Notes: generated from the sequence alone by a model not told the origin. DNA of 64,000 bases from Azospirillum sp. OGB3 (GCF_014192915.1 NZ_JACHYN010000016.1:1-64000), one strand, 5' to 3'; counted from the stretch's first letter, positions 33,060 through 43,707 are shown. A program made the numbers and translations.

Positions 33060-35849
33060 ATGCCCTGGCCCACCATCGTCGCCGCCAGCTTCGCCTACCT
33101 GCTCCTCCTCTTCGCCATCGCCTGGTGGGCGGACCGGCGGGCCGATGGCGGGCGCAGCGTCATCGCGTCGCCGTACGTGTACGCGCTCTCGCTGGCGGTC
33201 TACTGCACGACCTGGACCTTCTACGGCTCGGTCGGGCGGGCGGCGTCGCTGGGCATCGGCTTCCTGCCGATCTATCTCGGCCCGACCCTGCTGATGCTGC
33301 TGGGGCCGCTGGTGCTGCGCAAGATCCTGCGCATCGCCAAGGCGCAGCGCATCACCTCCATCGCCGACTTCATCGCGTCGCGCTACGGGCGCAGCCAGGG
33401 GCTGGGCGGGCTGGTGGCGCTGACCGCGGTGATCGGGGTGACGCCCTACATCGCCCTGCAGCTCAAGGCCGTGGCGGTCAGCTTCGACGTGCTGTGGGGC
33501 ACCGACCCGTCCGGCGCCACCGGCGGCCTGTCCCTGCCCGTCGTCCTGGACAACGCCTTCTACGTGGCGGTGGTCATGGCGGCCTTCGCCATCATCTTCG
33601 GCACGCGCCACATCGACGCGGCGGAGCATCACGAGGGCATGGTGGCGGCCATCGCCTTCGAATCGGTGGTCAAGCTGGTGGCCTTCCTGGCGGTCGGCGC
33701 GGCGGTGGTCTGGGGGCTGCACGACGGCCCGACCGAGCTGTTCGCCAAGGCGGCGGAGCATCCGGAGATCCGCACCCTCTTCACCTCCGCCCCGGCGCTG
33801 GCGGACGGGTCGTGGCTGACCATGACGCTGCTGTCGATGGCGGCGGTGCTCTGCCTGCCCCGCCAGTTCCAGGTGACGGTGATCGAGAATGTGGACGAGC
33901 GGCACCTGACCCGCGCCCTGTGGCTGTTCCCGCTCTACATGCTGCTCATCAACCTGTTCGTCCTCCCGGTGGCGGTGGCCGGGCTGATGCGGTTTCCCGA
34001 CCGGGCGGTGGACCCGGACATGTTCGTCGTGGCGCTGCCGCTGGCCGCCGGGAACGAGTGGCTGGCCCTGCTCGCCTTCATCGGCGGGCTGTCGGCGGCC
34101 ACCGGCATGATCGTGGTCGAGGCCATCGCGCTGTCCACCATGGTGTGCAACGACATCGTGATGCCGCTGCTGCTGCGCGCCCGCAGCGCCCGGCTGGAGC
34201 GGCTGCATGACCTGTCGCCGCTGCTGCTGACCATCCGGCGCGCCGCCATCCTGGCGATCCTGCTGCTCGGCTACCTCTATTTCCGCATCGCCGGCTCGGC
34301 CTACGCGCTGAGCGCCATCGGCCTGATCTCCTTCACGGCGGTGGCGCAGTTCGCCCCGGCGCTGATCGGCGGCGTCTATTGGGCGGGGGCGACGCGGCGC
34401 GGCGCGCTGGCCGGCCTCGGCACCGGCATCCTGATCTGGGCCTACACGCTGCTGCTGCCCAGCTTCGCGCGGTCCGGCTGGCTGCCCGCCTCCTTCATCG
34501 ACCAGGGGCCGTGGGGCGTCGCCCTGCTGCGGCCCTACGCCCTGTTCGGGCTGGACGGCATGGACCCGCTGACCCACGCCCTGTTCTGGAGCATGCTGCT
34601 CAACATCGGCCTCTACGTCGTGGTCTCCCTGCTCGACCGGCCCGGCCTGGGCGAGCGGGCGCAGGCCACCGCCTTCGTCGAGGTGTTCCAGCACCGCGAC
34701 ACCCCCCTGCCCGCCGGCGTCTGGCGCGGCACCGCCACGGTCGGCGACCTGCAACGGATCGTCGCGCGCTTCCTCGGTCCGCAGCGCGCGGAGGCCGCCT
34801 TCGCCCAGTATGTCCGCCGCAACGGGCCGCTGGAGCCGGACCGCCGGGCCGGGGCAGAGCTGGTGCGCTTCGCCGAACGGCTGCTCGCCGGTGCGATCGG
34901 CGCCGCCTCGGCGCGGGTGGCGCTGGCCTCGGCGGTGGAGGGCGGCGAGGTCAGCTACCCCGAGCTGATGCGGATGCTCGACGAGACCAGCCACGTCATC
35001 GAGTACAGCCGCCAGCTCGAACACAGGACGGCGGAGCTGCAGCGCGCGTCGGCCGCGCTCCGCGCCGCCAACGAGCGGCTGACGGAGCTGGACCGGCTGA
35101 AAGACGAGTTCCTGTCCACCGTGACTCACGAGCTGCGCACGCCGCTGACCTCCATCCGCGCCCTGACCGAGGTCCTGCACGACAACCCCGACATCGAGTT
35201 GGAGCAGCGGCAGGAGTTCCTCGGCCTCGTCATCACCGAGAGCGAGCGGCTGACCCGCCTGATCAACCAGGTCCTCGACATGGCGAAGATCGAGGCCGGA
35301 GAAATCGACTGGCAGGTCCGCCCGATGGACCTCGGGGCCGCGCTGGAGCAGGCGGCGGCGGCCACCGCCCGGCTGTTCCACGAGCGCGGCATCGCGCTGG
35401 CCGTCACCATCCCGCACGGCCTGCCGCCGGTGCGCGGCGACCATGACCGGCTGGTCCAGGTGGCGGTGAACCTGCTCTCCAACGCCGCGAAATTCACCCC
35501 GGCGGGCGGCCGGGCCGCGCTGGCCGTCGCGGCGGAGGGCGACGCCCTGCGCGTGTCCGTCACCGACAGCGGCCCCGGCATCGCCGCGGAGCATCAGGCC
35601 ATCGTCTTCGACCGCTTCCGGCAGGTCGGCGACACCATGACCGACAAGCCGCAGGGCACCGGTCTGGGGCTGGCCATCAGCAAGCGCATCGTCGAGCATC
35701 TCGGCGGCCGCATCCGGGTCGACAGCGTCCCCGGCCAGGGCGCCACCTTCGCCTTCACCGTTCCTTTGGCGACAGCGGCAACAGCCGTGTCACAAAACGA
35801 TCAACTTGCGAAAGAACCGGACCACACCGCCGGAACGCGCTCCGGTTGA
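33060..35849 (+). CDS. Sodium:solute symporter-histidine kinase fusion (CrbS-like sensor)
   Basis: 929 residues. Residues 1 to about 540 are a 12-13 helix SLC5/SSS transporter domain (e.g. TTWTFYGSVGRAASLGIGF, AVLCLPRQFQVTVIEN, SAATGMIVVEAIALSTMVCN). A cytoplasmic linker and coiled coil (EHRTAELQRASAALRAANER) lead to HisKA with TVTHELRTPLTSIRAL, phosphoacceptor H690. The ATPase domain has NLLSNAAKFTP, DSGPGI and GTGLGLAISK. No PAS and no receiver. CrbS in Vibrio and Pseudomonas has this build and controls acetate use through a partner regulator; here the partner is probably the receiver protein at 30208. Substrate unknown. Confidence 0.92.
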   Translation: MPWPTIVAASFAYLLLLFAIAWWADRRADGGRSVIASPYVYALSLAVYCTTWTFYGSVGRAASLGIGFLPIYLGPTLLMLLGPLVLRKILRIAKAQRITSIADFIASRYGRSQGLGGLVALTAVIGVTPYIALQLKAVAVSFDVLWGTDPSGATGGLSLPVVLDNAFYVAVVMAAFAIIFGTRHIDAAEHHEGMVAAIAFESVVKLVAFLAVGAAVVWGLHDGPTELFAKAAEHPEIRTLFTSAPALADGSWLTMTLLSMAAVLCLPRQFQVTVIENVDERHLTRALWLFPLYMLLINLFVLPVAVAGLMRFPDRAVDPDMFVVALPLAAGNEWLALLAFIGGLSAATGMIVVEAIALSTMVCNDIVMPLLLRARSARLERLHDLSPLLLTIRRAAILAILLLGYLYFRIAGSAYALSAIGLISFTAVAQFAPALIGGVYWAGATRRGALAGLGTGILIWAYTLLLPSFARSGWLPASFIDQGPWGVALLRPYALFGLDGMDPLTHALFWSMLLNIGLYVVVSLLDRPGLGERAQATAFVEVFQHRDTPLPAGVWRGTATVGDLQRIVARFLGPQRAEAAFAQYVRRNGPLEPDRRAGAELVRFAERLLAGAIGAASARVALASAVEGGEVSYPELMRMLDETSHVIEYSRQLEHRTAELQRASAALRAANERLTELDRLKDEFLSTVTHELRTPLTSIRALTEVLHDNPDIELEQRQEFLGLVITESERLTRLINQVLDMAKIEAGEIDWQVRPMDLGAALEQAAAATARLFHERGIALAVTIPHGLPPVRGDHDRLVQVAVNLLSNAAKFTPAGGRAALAVAAEGDALRVSVTDSGPGIAAEHQAIVFDRFRQVGDTMTDKPQGTGLGLAISKRIVEHLGGRIRVDSVPGQGATFAFTVPLATAATAVSQNDQLAKEPDHTAGTRSG

Positions 35850-35875
35850 CACAGGTCAGTCCAGTTGCCTTAACG
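35846..35875 (+). promoter_or_regulatory. Possible sigma70-type promoter of the che operon
   Basis: TTGACA at 35846-35851 is followed after 18 bases by TTAACG. It overlaps the stop of the symporter-kinase and lies about 100 bases before the STAS start. The -35 is perfect, the -10 poor. Confidence 0.3.
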
Positions 35876-35974
35876 AATCCTTATACGTGTTTCAGGCAGG
35901 TTTTTTACCAAATGCCGGACATGATCAGTCTTCCGGACGGGGCGTTGCCCGGTCGGGTTGCAAGGAGACGGGCG

Positions 35975-36286
35975 GTGACTTTGATCAAGTGGAGCGACGA
36001 GGGGGGAACGGTGCGGCTGGGCCTGCCCAGCGACCTCGACCTCGCCATGGCGCAGCCCCTGCTGGACAGCCTGCGCGCCGGCTTCGCCGCGTCCCAAACC
36101 GTCATCGCCGAGGCCTTGGCCGTGGAACGGGTCAGCACCGCCTGCGTCCAGGCGCTTCTGGTCGCCTCCCGGCACGCCGCCGAACAGAACCGTACGTTCG
36201 CCATCGCCCAGCCGTCCGAGGTCCTGGCGGAAGCCTGCGAGGATCTGGGGCTGGACGGCTGGTTGAAGCAATGGAGCCAAGCGTGA
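35975..36286 (+). CDS. STAS-domain protein heading the che operon
   Basis: 103 residues forming one STAS domain (TVRLGLPSDLDLAMAQPLLD ... VERVSTACVQALLVASR). The usual phosphorylatable DSxG is replaced by VSTAC, so classical serine phosphorylation is uncertain. It occupies the position immediately before cheY-cheA where alphaproteobacterial F7-type clusters carry a small accessory gene (CheS/orf2 of Sinorhizobium); equivalence is inferred from position and size. The GTG at 35975 has AAGGAG seven bases upstream. Its stop overlaps cheY by GTGA. Confidence 0.8.
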   Translation: MTLIKWSDEGGTVRLGLPSDLDLAMAQPLLDSLRAGFAASQTVIAEALAVERVSTACVQALLVASRHAAEQNRTFAIAQPSEVLAEACEDLGLDGWLKQWSQA

Positions 36287-36648
36287 AGAAGAAGGTACTC
36301 ACCGTCGACGATTCGCGGACCATGCGGGACATGGTCTCCTTCACGCTGAAGGGCGCCGGCTACGACGTGGTGGAGGCCGCCGACGGCCAGCAGGCGCTGG
36401 GCGTCATCGGCGCCAACAAGGTGGACCTCGTCATCACCGACCTGAACATGCCGGTGATGGACGGGCTGACCCTGATCCGCCGCCTGCGCGCCACCCCGGC
36501 GCACCGCACGCTGCCCATCCTGATGCTGACCACCGAGGCCGACGAGAAGAAGAAGTCCGAAGGCCGCGCGGTGGGGGCGACCGGCTGGATCGTGAAGCCC
36601 TTCAACCCGGAGAAGCTGATCTCCGTCGTGCAGAAGGTGTGCGGCTGA
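36283..36648 (+). CDS. cheY: Chemotaxis response regulator CheY
   Basis: 121-residue single receiver, the classical CheY length. DD 9-10, phosphoacceptor D53 (ITDLNMPVMDG), T of MLTTEA and K of VKPF are all present. Phosphorylated by CheA, it should act on the flagellar switch or as a phosphate sink. The GTG at 36283 overlaps the STAS stop and has GGAG upstream; an ATG at 36271 would add four residues. Confidence 0.95.
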   Translation: MKKKVLTVDDSRTMRDMVSFTLKGAGYDVVEAADGQQALGVIGANKVDLVITDLNMPVMDGLTLIRRLRATPAHRTLPILMLTTEADEKKKSEGRAVGATGWIVKPFNPEKLISVVQKVCG

Positions 36649-36678
36649 CGCCGCGTCCTGGCTTGTGAGGGGGCGCCC

Positions 36679-38907
36679 GTGGAAGACCTGAGCCGGTTCA
36701 AGCAAACCTATTTCGACGAAAGCGCGGAGCTGCTGGAGGTCGCCGAGTCCGGCCTGCTGCGGCTGACGCCGGGCGAGGTCGATTCCGACGAGGTCAACGC
36801 CATCTTCCGCGCCGTCCATTCCATCAAAGGCGGTGGCGGCGCCTTCGGCTTCACCGAACTGGTCGCCTTCGCGCACGAGTTCGAGACGGTGATGGACGGG
36901 GTGCGCAACAACACCGTCCCCGTCACGACGGAGCTTGTGGACACGCTGATCCGCGCCAACGACCTGCTGGGCCAGATGCTGGCCTACGCGCGCGAGGGCG
37001 ACCCCGCCCCGGCGGGGACCACCGACGGCACCGTGGCCGCCCTGCGCCGCCATCTTTCGGGCGGGGCTCCGCAGGTCCAGGCTCCGGCGGCCGCTCCCGC
37101 CGCTCCGCCGCCCGCTCCCGTCTACGCTGACGACGAGGACGACGAGGCCGGGCTGTTCGGCGACGCCATGGCCGCCATCGCCGCCGCCCGTGCGGAGGAG
37201 GACCCGGTTCCCCCCGGCAAGCTGCGCTGGACCATCGTCTTCCGGCCGCGCTCCGACCTGCTGATGTCGGGCAACGAACCGGCCTTCATGCTGCGCGCGC
37301 TGCGCCGGCTGGGCGACGCCACCGTCGAGTGCCACACCAACGCCCTGCCCAACCTCCAGAACCTGGAGGCGGAGCTTCTCCACCTCTCCTGGACGGTCAC
37401 ACTGATCGCCGATCCGGACATCGATCTGGACAAGATCAACGACGTCTTCGAGTTCGTGGCCGACGACTGCGACATCCGCATCACCGCGGAGGCCCCGCCG
37501 CCCGCCGCCCCCGAGGCGCCGCCCGTCACCGATCCGGTGCCCGTCGCCACGGCCACCCCGCCGGCGGTGGTCGCGGCGGTCCCGGAGACTCCCAAGGCCG
37601 AAGCCCCGAAGGCCGAGGCCGCCCGCCCGCGCCCCAACGGCGGCGGGGCGGAGCATGCCGGGCTGACCAGCCACACCATCCGCGTCGATCTCGACAAGAT
37701 CGACCGGCTGGTCAACATGGTCGGCGAGATGGTCATCACCCAGGCGATGATCGCCGAGCATGTGCGGGAGCTGCCGCCCGGCGAGTTCCAGGAGCTTCTG
37801 GAGGGGCTGGAGCAACTGGCCCAGCACACCCGCGAGCTGCGCGAGAGCGTGATGTCGATCCGCGCCCAGCCGGTGTCGAGCGTCTTCTCCCGCATGCCGC
37901 GGCTGGTCCGCGAATGCGCCGCCACCACCGGCAAGGAGGTCCAGCTCGTCACCAGCGGCGAGACGACGGAGGTGGACAAGACGGTGGTGGAGAACCTCGT
38001 CGATCCGCTGACCCACATGATCCGCAACTCCATCGACCACGGGCTGGAGGGGCCGGAGGAGCGGGAGCGGGTCGGCAAGCCGCGCGCCGGCACCGTGCAC
38101 CTGTCGGCGCAGCACCGCTCGGGCCGCATCGTCATCGAGATCACCGACGACGGGCGCGGCATCAACCGGCCAAAGGTGCTGTCCAAGGCCATCGAGAAGG
38201 GGCTCGTCCAGCCGGGCGCCGCCCTGTCGGACGAGGAAATCGACAACCTGATCTTCCTGCCCGGCTTCTCCACCGCCGATCAGGTGTCCAACCTGTCGGG
38301 ACGCGGTGTCGGCATGGACGTGGTGCGGCGGAACATCACCTCGCTCGGCGGGCGCATCGGCGTCTACTCCACGCCGGGCGAGGGCTCGCGCTTCGTGCTG
38401 TCGCTGCCGCTGACCCTGGCGGTGCTCGACGGCATGGTGATCTCGGTCGGCGAGGAGCGCTTCGTCCTGCCGCTGACCAACATCGTGGAGAGCCTGCGCC
38501 CCAAGGCGGCGGACCTGCACGGGCTGGTCGGCAAATGCGACGTGATGATGGCCCGCGGCGAGTATGTGCGGCTGGTCTATCTGCACCAGCTGTTCGGCAT
38601 CCCCGGCGCCGTCGCCGATCCCACCCGCGCGCTGGTCGTGCTGGTGGAGACGGAGGACGGCTCCCGCCTCGGCCTCGTCGTGGACGAGGTGCTGGGCCAG
38701 CAGCAGGTCGTCATCAAGAGCCTGGAAGCGAACTTCCGCCGCCTCGACGGCGTGGCCGCCGCGACCATCCTGGGCGACGGGCGCGTCGCCCTGATCCTGG
38801 ACGTCGCCGGCCTGCGCGAGATGAGCCGGCACATGGATTCCAGGGCGCCGCGTTCGCCGTCTTCGCCGGCGGCCGCGCTGCCCGCACCCGCACTCGAACC
38901 GGTCTGA
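36679..38907 (+). CDS. cheA: Chemotaxis histidine kinase CheA
   Basis: 742 residues. P1/HPt carries H47 in AVHSIKGGGGAFGF. A Pro/Ala linker follows, then a P2-like domain (about 185-275, WTIVFRPRSDLLMSGNE). P3 dimerisation starts at TIRVDLDKIDRLVNMVGEM. P4 has HMIRNSIDHGLE (N-box), DDGRGIN and GRGVGMDVV. P5 is the CheW-like domain with DGMVISVGEERFVLPL. It begins with GTG behind GTGAGGGGG. In A. brasilense cluster 1 the order is cheA-W-Y-B-R, so this is a different cluster. Confidence 0.97.
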   Translation: MEDLSRFKQTYFDESAELLEVAESGLLRLTPGEVDSDEVNAIFRAVHSIKGGGGAFGFTELVAFAHEFETVMDGVRNNTVPVTTELVDTLIRANDLLGQMLAYAREGDPAPAGTTDGTVAALRRHLSGGAPQVQAPAAAPAAPPPAPVYADDEDDEAGLFGDAMAAIAAARAEEDPVPPGKLRWTIVFRPRSDLLMSGNEPAFMLRALRRLGDATVECHTNALPNLQNLEAELLHLSWTVTLIADPDIDLDKINDVFEFVADDCDIRITAEAPPPAAPEAPPVTDPVPVATATPPAVVAAVPETPKAEAPKAEAARPRPNGGGAEHAGLTSHTIRVDLDKIDRLVNMVGEMVITQAMIAEHVRELPPGEFQELLEGLEQLAQHTRELRESVMSIRAQPVSSVFSRMPRLVRECAATTGKEVQLVTSGETTEVDKTVVENLVDPLTHMIRNSIDHGLEGPEERERVGKPRAGTVHLSAQHRSGRIVIEITDDGRGINRPKVLSKAIEKGLVQPGAALSDEEIDNLIFLPGFSTADQVSNLSGRGVGMDVVRRNITSLGGRIGVYSTPGEGSRFVLSLPLTLAVLDGMVISVGEERFVLPLTNIVESLRPKAADLHGLVGKCDVMMARGEYVRLVYLHQLFGIPGAVADPTRALVVLVETEDGSRLGLVVDEVLGQQQVVIKSLEANFRRLDGVAAATILGDGRVALILDVAGLREMSRHMDSRAPRSPSSPAAALPAPALEPV

Positions 38908-38917
38908 GGCCACAGCG

Positions 38918-39475
38918 ATGAGCAGTTCCACCGCGCTCGCCACCGTCGGCGGTAGCCGCACCGACGCCCGCAACGACGTCATGGCGGTCAACGCCGCCGA
39001 GGAGCAGTACGTCACCTTCACCGTCGGCAGCGAGGAGTACGGCGTCAACATCCTGTCGGTCCGCGAAATCCGCGGCTGGACGCCGGAAAGCCGCCTGCCG
39101 AACCTGCCGGACTATGTGCGCGGCGTCATCAACCTGCGCGGCATCATCATCCCCATCTTCGACCTGCGCGCCCGCTTCGGCGGCGGCGCCACGTCGGTCA
39201 CCAAGCGCCACGTCGTGGTGGTGATCCAGGTGGGGGAACGCACCCGCGGCATCCTGGTCGACGCCATCTCCGACATCCTGGCGATCGGCCACGACGCCAT
39301 CAAGCCGCCGCCCGACGTGGACGGGGGCATGGTCGACGCCGAGTATCTCAGCGGCCTCTACACCGCCGACGACCGCATGGTCACGCTGCTGAGCGTCGAG
39401 AAGCTGTTCTCGGTGGAGAACAGCGAGCTGGACTCGGCGACCAAGGCCCTGCCGGCGCTGGAGCGGGCGTCCTGA
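38918..39475 (+). CDS. cheW: Chemotaxis coupling protein CheW
   Basis: 185 residues. About 30 residues of tail precede the SH3-like CheW fold: EEQYVTFTVGSEEYGVNILS, NLPDYVRGVINLRGIIIPIF and VVVVIQVGERTRGILVDAIS. Joins receptors to CheA. Ten bases separate it from cheA. Confidence 0.96.
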   Translation: MSSSTALATVGGSRTDARNDVMAVNAAEEQYVTFTVGSEEYGVNILSVREIRGWTPESRLPNLPDYVRGVINLRGIIIPIFDLRARFGGGATSVTKRHVVVVIQVGERTRGILVDAISDILAIGHDAIKPPPDVDGGMVDAEYLSGLYTADDRMVTLLSVEKLFSVENSELDSATKALPALERAS

Positions 39476-39598
39476 ACAGCGCCCCACGGAGGTGCCCACA
39501 CAGGTGCCGACAGGGGTGCGTCATGTCGCGGCTTTTCACACGGGTTTGTTTCAAATAAGGGCTAACGCCGGTACGACGCGGCGGGCAAGGGGGATGGC

Positions 39599-42169
39599 AT
39601 GGCGAAAGGGGTCGGTTCGTTCGTCGGGGCGATGGGAATCTCGAAGCGGCTGTGGCTGGCCTTCGCGCTCCTGCTCACCCTGCTGGCCGCCCAGGTCGCC
39701 GCCAGCCTGCTGAGCATCCGCAGCCTGAACGGCAGCGTCGACGCGGTGCTCACCGGCGGCGAGATCGCCACCTTCGCCAAGGATCTCTCGGCCCGCCTCG
39801 CCAACCAGCGCATCCACGGACGCGACTATCTGGTGTCCGGCGACCCCGCCGCGCTCAACCGCCAGCGCGCGCTGCGCACCGAGTTCGATCAGGCGCTGGC
39901 CGCCCACGGCGCGGCCATCCAGCGCTCCAGCCAGGCGGCGGCCTTCGCCGAGCTGGCGCGGCTGCACAGCGAATACCACACCCAGTTCGAGGCGATCCGC
40001 GTCGTCCGCGACCGCTACGACGCCGCCATCCGCCAGACCATGGACCCGCTGGGCACCCAGATCACCGCGACGCTGGAGCGCATCGTCGAAGGCGCCCAGG
40101 CCACCGGCGACAAGGACGCCGCCCTGGTCGGGGAGGAGATGGAGAAGCACTGGGTGCTGAGCCGCCTCTTCGCCAACCGGGCGCTCGGCATGCGCGACGC
40201 CGCCGCCGCGGGGCCGATGGAAAAGAACCTGGACGAGATGCTGGAGCATGTGCGCGAGGCGCAGGCCCTGCTGACCGAACCCGGCGTGGCGGCGATGCTG
40301 CGCGAGGTGGCGGAACGGGCGCCGGGCTACCGCACCGCCTTCCGCGACGCCGTCGCCGCCGACAAGGAGATCGACCGCCTGCGCGCCCAGGTCGTCGCCA
40401 AGGTCGTCACCGCCCTGACCGCGACGCTGGAGTCCATCGCCGCCGCCATCCAGGCCGAGCAGAAGGGGATCGAGACCCGCGCCGAGGCCGAGGTGGAGAA
40501 CAGCGTCCTGCTGGCCCTGGTTCTGGGCGGCCTGTCGCTGCTGCTGGGCATCGGCGCCGCGCAGGTCATCGCCCGTTCGATCACCGGCCCGGTCCAGGGC
40601 ATCCGCAAGGTGATGACCGACCTCAGCGACGGCCATCTGTCGGTGACCGTCCCCCACACCGACGGGCGCGACGAGCTGGGCGCGATGGCCCGCGCCGTCG
40701 CCGCCTTCAAGGAGGACGCGGTGACCGCCGTGCGGGCGGGGATCGCGCTCGATCGCGTGTCGTCCTGCATCATGACGGTGGGCGAGGACGGGACCGTCAC
40801 TTATTGCAACGCCGCCGCGCTGGCGATGTTCAAGGCCGCCGAGAGCGACCTGCGCCAAGCCCTGCCCGCCTTCGACGCCGCCGGGCTGATCGGGACGACT
40901 CTGGACGCGCTCGACACCGAGGCTCCGCGCCTGCGCAGCAGCCTGAGCGGCCTCGCCAGCCCCTTCAAGGGCATGGTGAAGGCGGGCCGCCGCAGCTTCG
41001 AGATCACCGCCAGCCCGGTCGCCGGGCGCCACGGCGAGAAGCTGGGCCTCGTCGTCGAATGGCGCGACCTGACCGCCGAGCTGTCCATCGAGGCGGAGAT
41101 CGCCGCCATGGTGGACAGCGCCGTGCGCGGCGATTTCAGCCAGCGGATCGCGCTCGACGGCAAGACCGGCTTCTTCCGGCTGGTCAGCGAGGGCATGAAC
41201 CGGCTGGCCGGCAACGTCTCCGGCGTGACCGAGGATCTGGCCGCCATGCTGGAATCGCTGTCCCAGGGCGACCTGTCGCGGCGCATCGACAAGCCGTACG
41301 AGGGCGTGTTCCTGCGCCTGAAGGACGATTTCAACGGCACGGCGGAAAAGCTGTCGGAGATCGTCCGCCGCATCAACGGCGCCGCCGAATCCATCGCCGC
41401 CGCCAGCCGCGAGATCGCCGACGGCAGCCTCGACCTGTCCGAGCGCACCGAGCAGCAGGCCTCCTCGCTGGAGGAGACGGCGGCGAGCATGGAGGAGCTG
41501 GCGGCCACCGTCCGCTCCAACGCCGACAACGCCCAGCAGGTCAACGCCTTCGCCAACGACGCCCGCCGTGCCGCCGAGAAGGGCGGCCAGGTCGCCGCCA
41601 GCGCCGTGGAGGCGATGCGTGGGATCGAGCGCTCGTCGCAGAAGATTTCCGACATCATCGGGGTGATCGACGAGATTGCCTTCCAGACCAACCTGCTGGC
41701 GCTGAATGCGGCGGTCGAGGCGGCGCGGGCCGGCGACGCCGGGCGCGGCTTCGCCGTGGTGGCGCAGGAGGTGCGCAACCTCGCCCAGCGCTCCGCCCAG
41801 GCGTCCAAGGAGATCAAGACGCTGATCCTCGACAGCGGGGCGCAGGTCAAGGACGGAGTGGAGCTGGTCCGCTCCGCCGGCTCCTCGTTGACCGACATCG
41901 TGGCGGGCATCGCGCGGGTCGCCGACCTCGTGTCGGAGATCGCCCGCGCCACCGCCGAGCAGGCGTCCGGCCTGGACGAGGTCAACACCGCCGTCGCCCA
42001 GATGGACGAGATGACCCAGAAGAACGCGGCACTGGTCGAGGAAAGCACCGCCGCCGCCCGCTCGCTGGAGGAGCAGGCCGGGCAGCTCCGCCAGCAGATG
42101 GCCTTCTTCTCCCTGGATGCCGGCCAGCCCCACGGCGCGCGCGAACTGGCCCGCGGGCGGGCGGCATGA
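39599..42169 (+). CDS. Transmembrane methyl-accepting chemotaxis protein with internal PAS
   Basis: 856 residues. TM1 (about 18-38, [20 protein letters not shown]) and TM2 (about 300-320) enclose a helical periplasmic domain of the 4HB/CHASE3 type. HAMP ([19 protein letters not shown]) is followed by a PAS domain ([16 protein letters not shown]). A second HAMP-like segment ([17 protein letters not shown]) and the MA signalling hairpin with tip [20 protein letters not shown] follow. It ends without an NWETF-like pentapeptide. Located inside the che operon, it is probably the cognate receptor. Its stop overlaps cheR (ATGA). Confidence 0.93.
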   Translation: MAKGVGSFVGAMGISKRLWLAFALLLTLLAAQVAASLLSIRSLNGSVDAVLTGGEIATFAKDLSARLANQRIHGRDYLVSGDPAALNRQRALRTEFDQALAAHGAAIQRSSQAAAFAELARLHSEYHTQFEAIRVVRDRYDAAIRQTMDPLGTQITATLERIVEGAQATGDKDAALVGEEMEKHWVLSRLFANRALGMRDAAAAGPMEKNLDEMLEHVREAQALLTEPGVAAMLREVAERAPGYRTAFRDAVAADKEIDRLRAQVVAKVVTALTATLESIAAAIQAEQKGIETRAEAEVENSVLLALVLGGLSLLLGIGAAQVIARSITGPVQGIRKVMTDLSDGHLSVTVPHTDGRDELGAMARAVAAFKEDAVTAVRAGIALDRVSSCIMTVGEDGTVTYCNAAALAMFKAAESDLRQALPAFDAAGLIGTTLDALDTEAPRLRSSLSGLASPFKGMVKAGRRSFEITASPVAGRHGEKLGLVVEWRDLTAELSIEAEIAAMVDSAVRGDFSQRIALDGKTGFFRLVSEGMNRLAGNVSGVTEDLAAMLESLSQGDLSRRIDKPYEGVFLRLKDDFNGTAEKLSEIVRRINGAAESIAAASREIADGSLDLSERTEQQASSLEETAASMEELAATVRSNADNAQQVNAFANDARRAAEKGGQVAASAVEAMRGIERSSQKISDIIGVIDEIAFQTNLLALNAAVEAARAGDAGRGFAVVAQEVRNLAQRSAQASKEIKTLILDSGAQVKDGVELVRSAGSSLTDIVAGIARVADLVSEIARATAEQASGLDEVNTAVAQMDEMTQKNAALVEESTAAARSLEEQAGQLRQQMAFFSLDAGQPHGARELARGRAA

Positions 42170-43074
42170 CGACCGCCCCCAGCCCTTCTCCCGACTCAGC
42201 CGACCGCGGCGCCATCCCCGCGGCGACCTCCGGCCGGCGGGAGTTCCCGTTCGAGCGGCGGCACTTCGACTTCATCGCCCGCATGCTCTACCAGCTCGCC
42301 GGGATCGCGCTGGCCCCGCACAAGATCGAGATGGTCTATTCCCGCCTCGCCCGGCGGCTGCGCGACCTGCGCCTGACCGATTTCGACAGCTACTGCGCCC
42401 TGCTGGAGAGCGAGGAGGGGGCGAACGAGGTCGGCTTCCTGGTCAACGCCCTGACCACCAACCTGACCAGCTTCTTCCGCGAATCGCACCATTTCGACTT
42501 CCTGGCGAAGACCGCGGTGCCGGAGATGCGCGCCCGCCACGCCGGGGAGTCCTCCCACCCGCGGCTGCGCATCTGGTCCGCCGGCTGCTCCTCCGGGCAG
42601 GAGCCCTACACCATCGCCATGGTCCTGGCCTCCAGCTTCGGGCCGGAGCTGCGGCGCTGGGACGCGAAGATCCTGGCGACCGACATCGACACCCACATGG
42701 TCGACACCGCCCGGCGCGGCGTCTATCCCGCCGATCTGGCGAACAGCATCCCGGCCCCCCTGCGCGACCGCTTCACCCGGCGCCAGCGCGAGGGCGGCGA
42801 GCCGATGGTGGCGATGGAAGAGGAGCTGAAGCGGCTGATCACCTTCAAGCCGCTGAACCTGCTGGAGCACTGGCCCATGAAGGGGCCGTTCGACGCGATC
42901 TTCTGCCGCAACGTGCTGATCTATTTCGACCGCGTCGGGCGGACCCAGGTCATCGGCAACTTCGCCCGCATGCTGGAGCCCGGCGGCTATCTGTTCCTCG
43001 GCCATTCGGAAAGCCTGTACGGCGTGTCGGACCGCTTCCGCCAGACCGGCCCCACCATCTACCGGAGGCTGTGA
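42166..43074 (+). CDS. cheR: Chemotaxis protein methyltransferase CheR
   Basis: 302 residues. SAM-dependent methylation of receptor glutamates. The N-terminal helical domain carries [31 protein letters not shown] precedes the Rossmann part [18 protein letters not shown], and [14 protein letters not shown] is the family motif IV. The first ~25 residues are a Ser/Pro-rich tail. Start overlaps the mcp stop. Confidence 0.96.
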   Translation: MTTAPSPSPDSADRGAIPAATSGRREFPFERRHFDFIARMLYQLAGIALAPHKIEMVYSRLARRLRDLRLTDFDSYCALLESEEGANEVGFLVNALTTNLTSFFRESHHFDFLAKTAVPEMRARHAGESSHPRLRIWSAGCSSGQEPYTIAMVLASSFGPELRRWDAKILATDIDTHMVDTARRGVYPADLANSIPAPLRDRFTRRQREGGEPMVAMEEELKRLITFKPLNLLEHWPMKGPFDAIFCRNVLIYFDRVGRTQVIGNFARMLEPGGYLFLGHSESLYGVSDRFRQTGPTIYRRL

Positions 43075-43077
43075 CGC

Positions 43078-43704
43078 ATGACCGCATTCGCAAGCCGCCG
43101 CGCGGCGGAGGCCCGGCAGACCGGCGGCTACTTCCACCCGCAGTTCCGCGCCCACACGATGAAGGTCTTCCTCGGCCATCATCTGGTCAGCGACCGCTCC
43201 GACGTGATGATGGTGACGACGCTGGGCTCCTGCGTGGCCGCCTGCGTCCACGACCCGGCGACGGCGATCGGCGGCATGAACCATTTCCTGCTGCCCGAGG
43301 TGCCGGAGTCCGAGGACGCCGGCACCGGGGCGGCGGCGCGCTACGGCTCGGTCGCCATGGAACGGCTGATCAACGATCTGCTGGCCCGCGGCGCCCAGCG
43401 CGGGCGGCTGGAGGTCAAGCTGTTCGGCGGCGCCCGCGTCATCGATTCCAGCTTCGACGTCGGCCAGCGCAACGCCGCCTTCGCGCTCGACTACGTCCGG
43501 CGGGAGGGGCTGAAGCTGATGGGCCAGGACCTCGGCGGCGCCTCGGCCCGGCGCATCCACTACTTTCCCCACACCGGCCGGGCCATGCGCAAGATGCTGC
43601 GGCCCGAGGCCCTGTCGGAGACGGCGAACCAGGAACTGCATTTCCGCTCCACCCTGCGGCACCAGCCGATCGAGGGCGACGTGGAACTGTTCGGGGAGGA
43701 CTGA
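43078..43704 (+). CDS. cheD: Chemoreceptor glutamine deamidase CheD
   Basis: 208 residues. Catalytic C52 in [14 protein letters not shown] and H69 in [10 protein letters not shown] are in the right places; [11 protein letters not shown] is the third family block. Deamidates receptor glutamines to methylatable glutamates and in Bacillus also binds CheC. Three bases after cheR. Confidence 0.95.
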   Translation: MTAFASRRAAEARQTGGYFHPQFRAHTMKVFLGHHLVSDRSDVMMVTTLGSCVAACVHDPATAIGGMNHFLLPEVPESEDAGTGAAARYGSVAMERLINDLLARGAQRGRLEVKLFGGARVIDSSFDVGQRNAAFALDYVRREGLKLMGQDLGGASARRIHYFPHTGRAMRKMLRPEALSETANQELHFRSTLRHQPIEGDVELFGED

Positions 43705-43707
43705 GCC

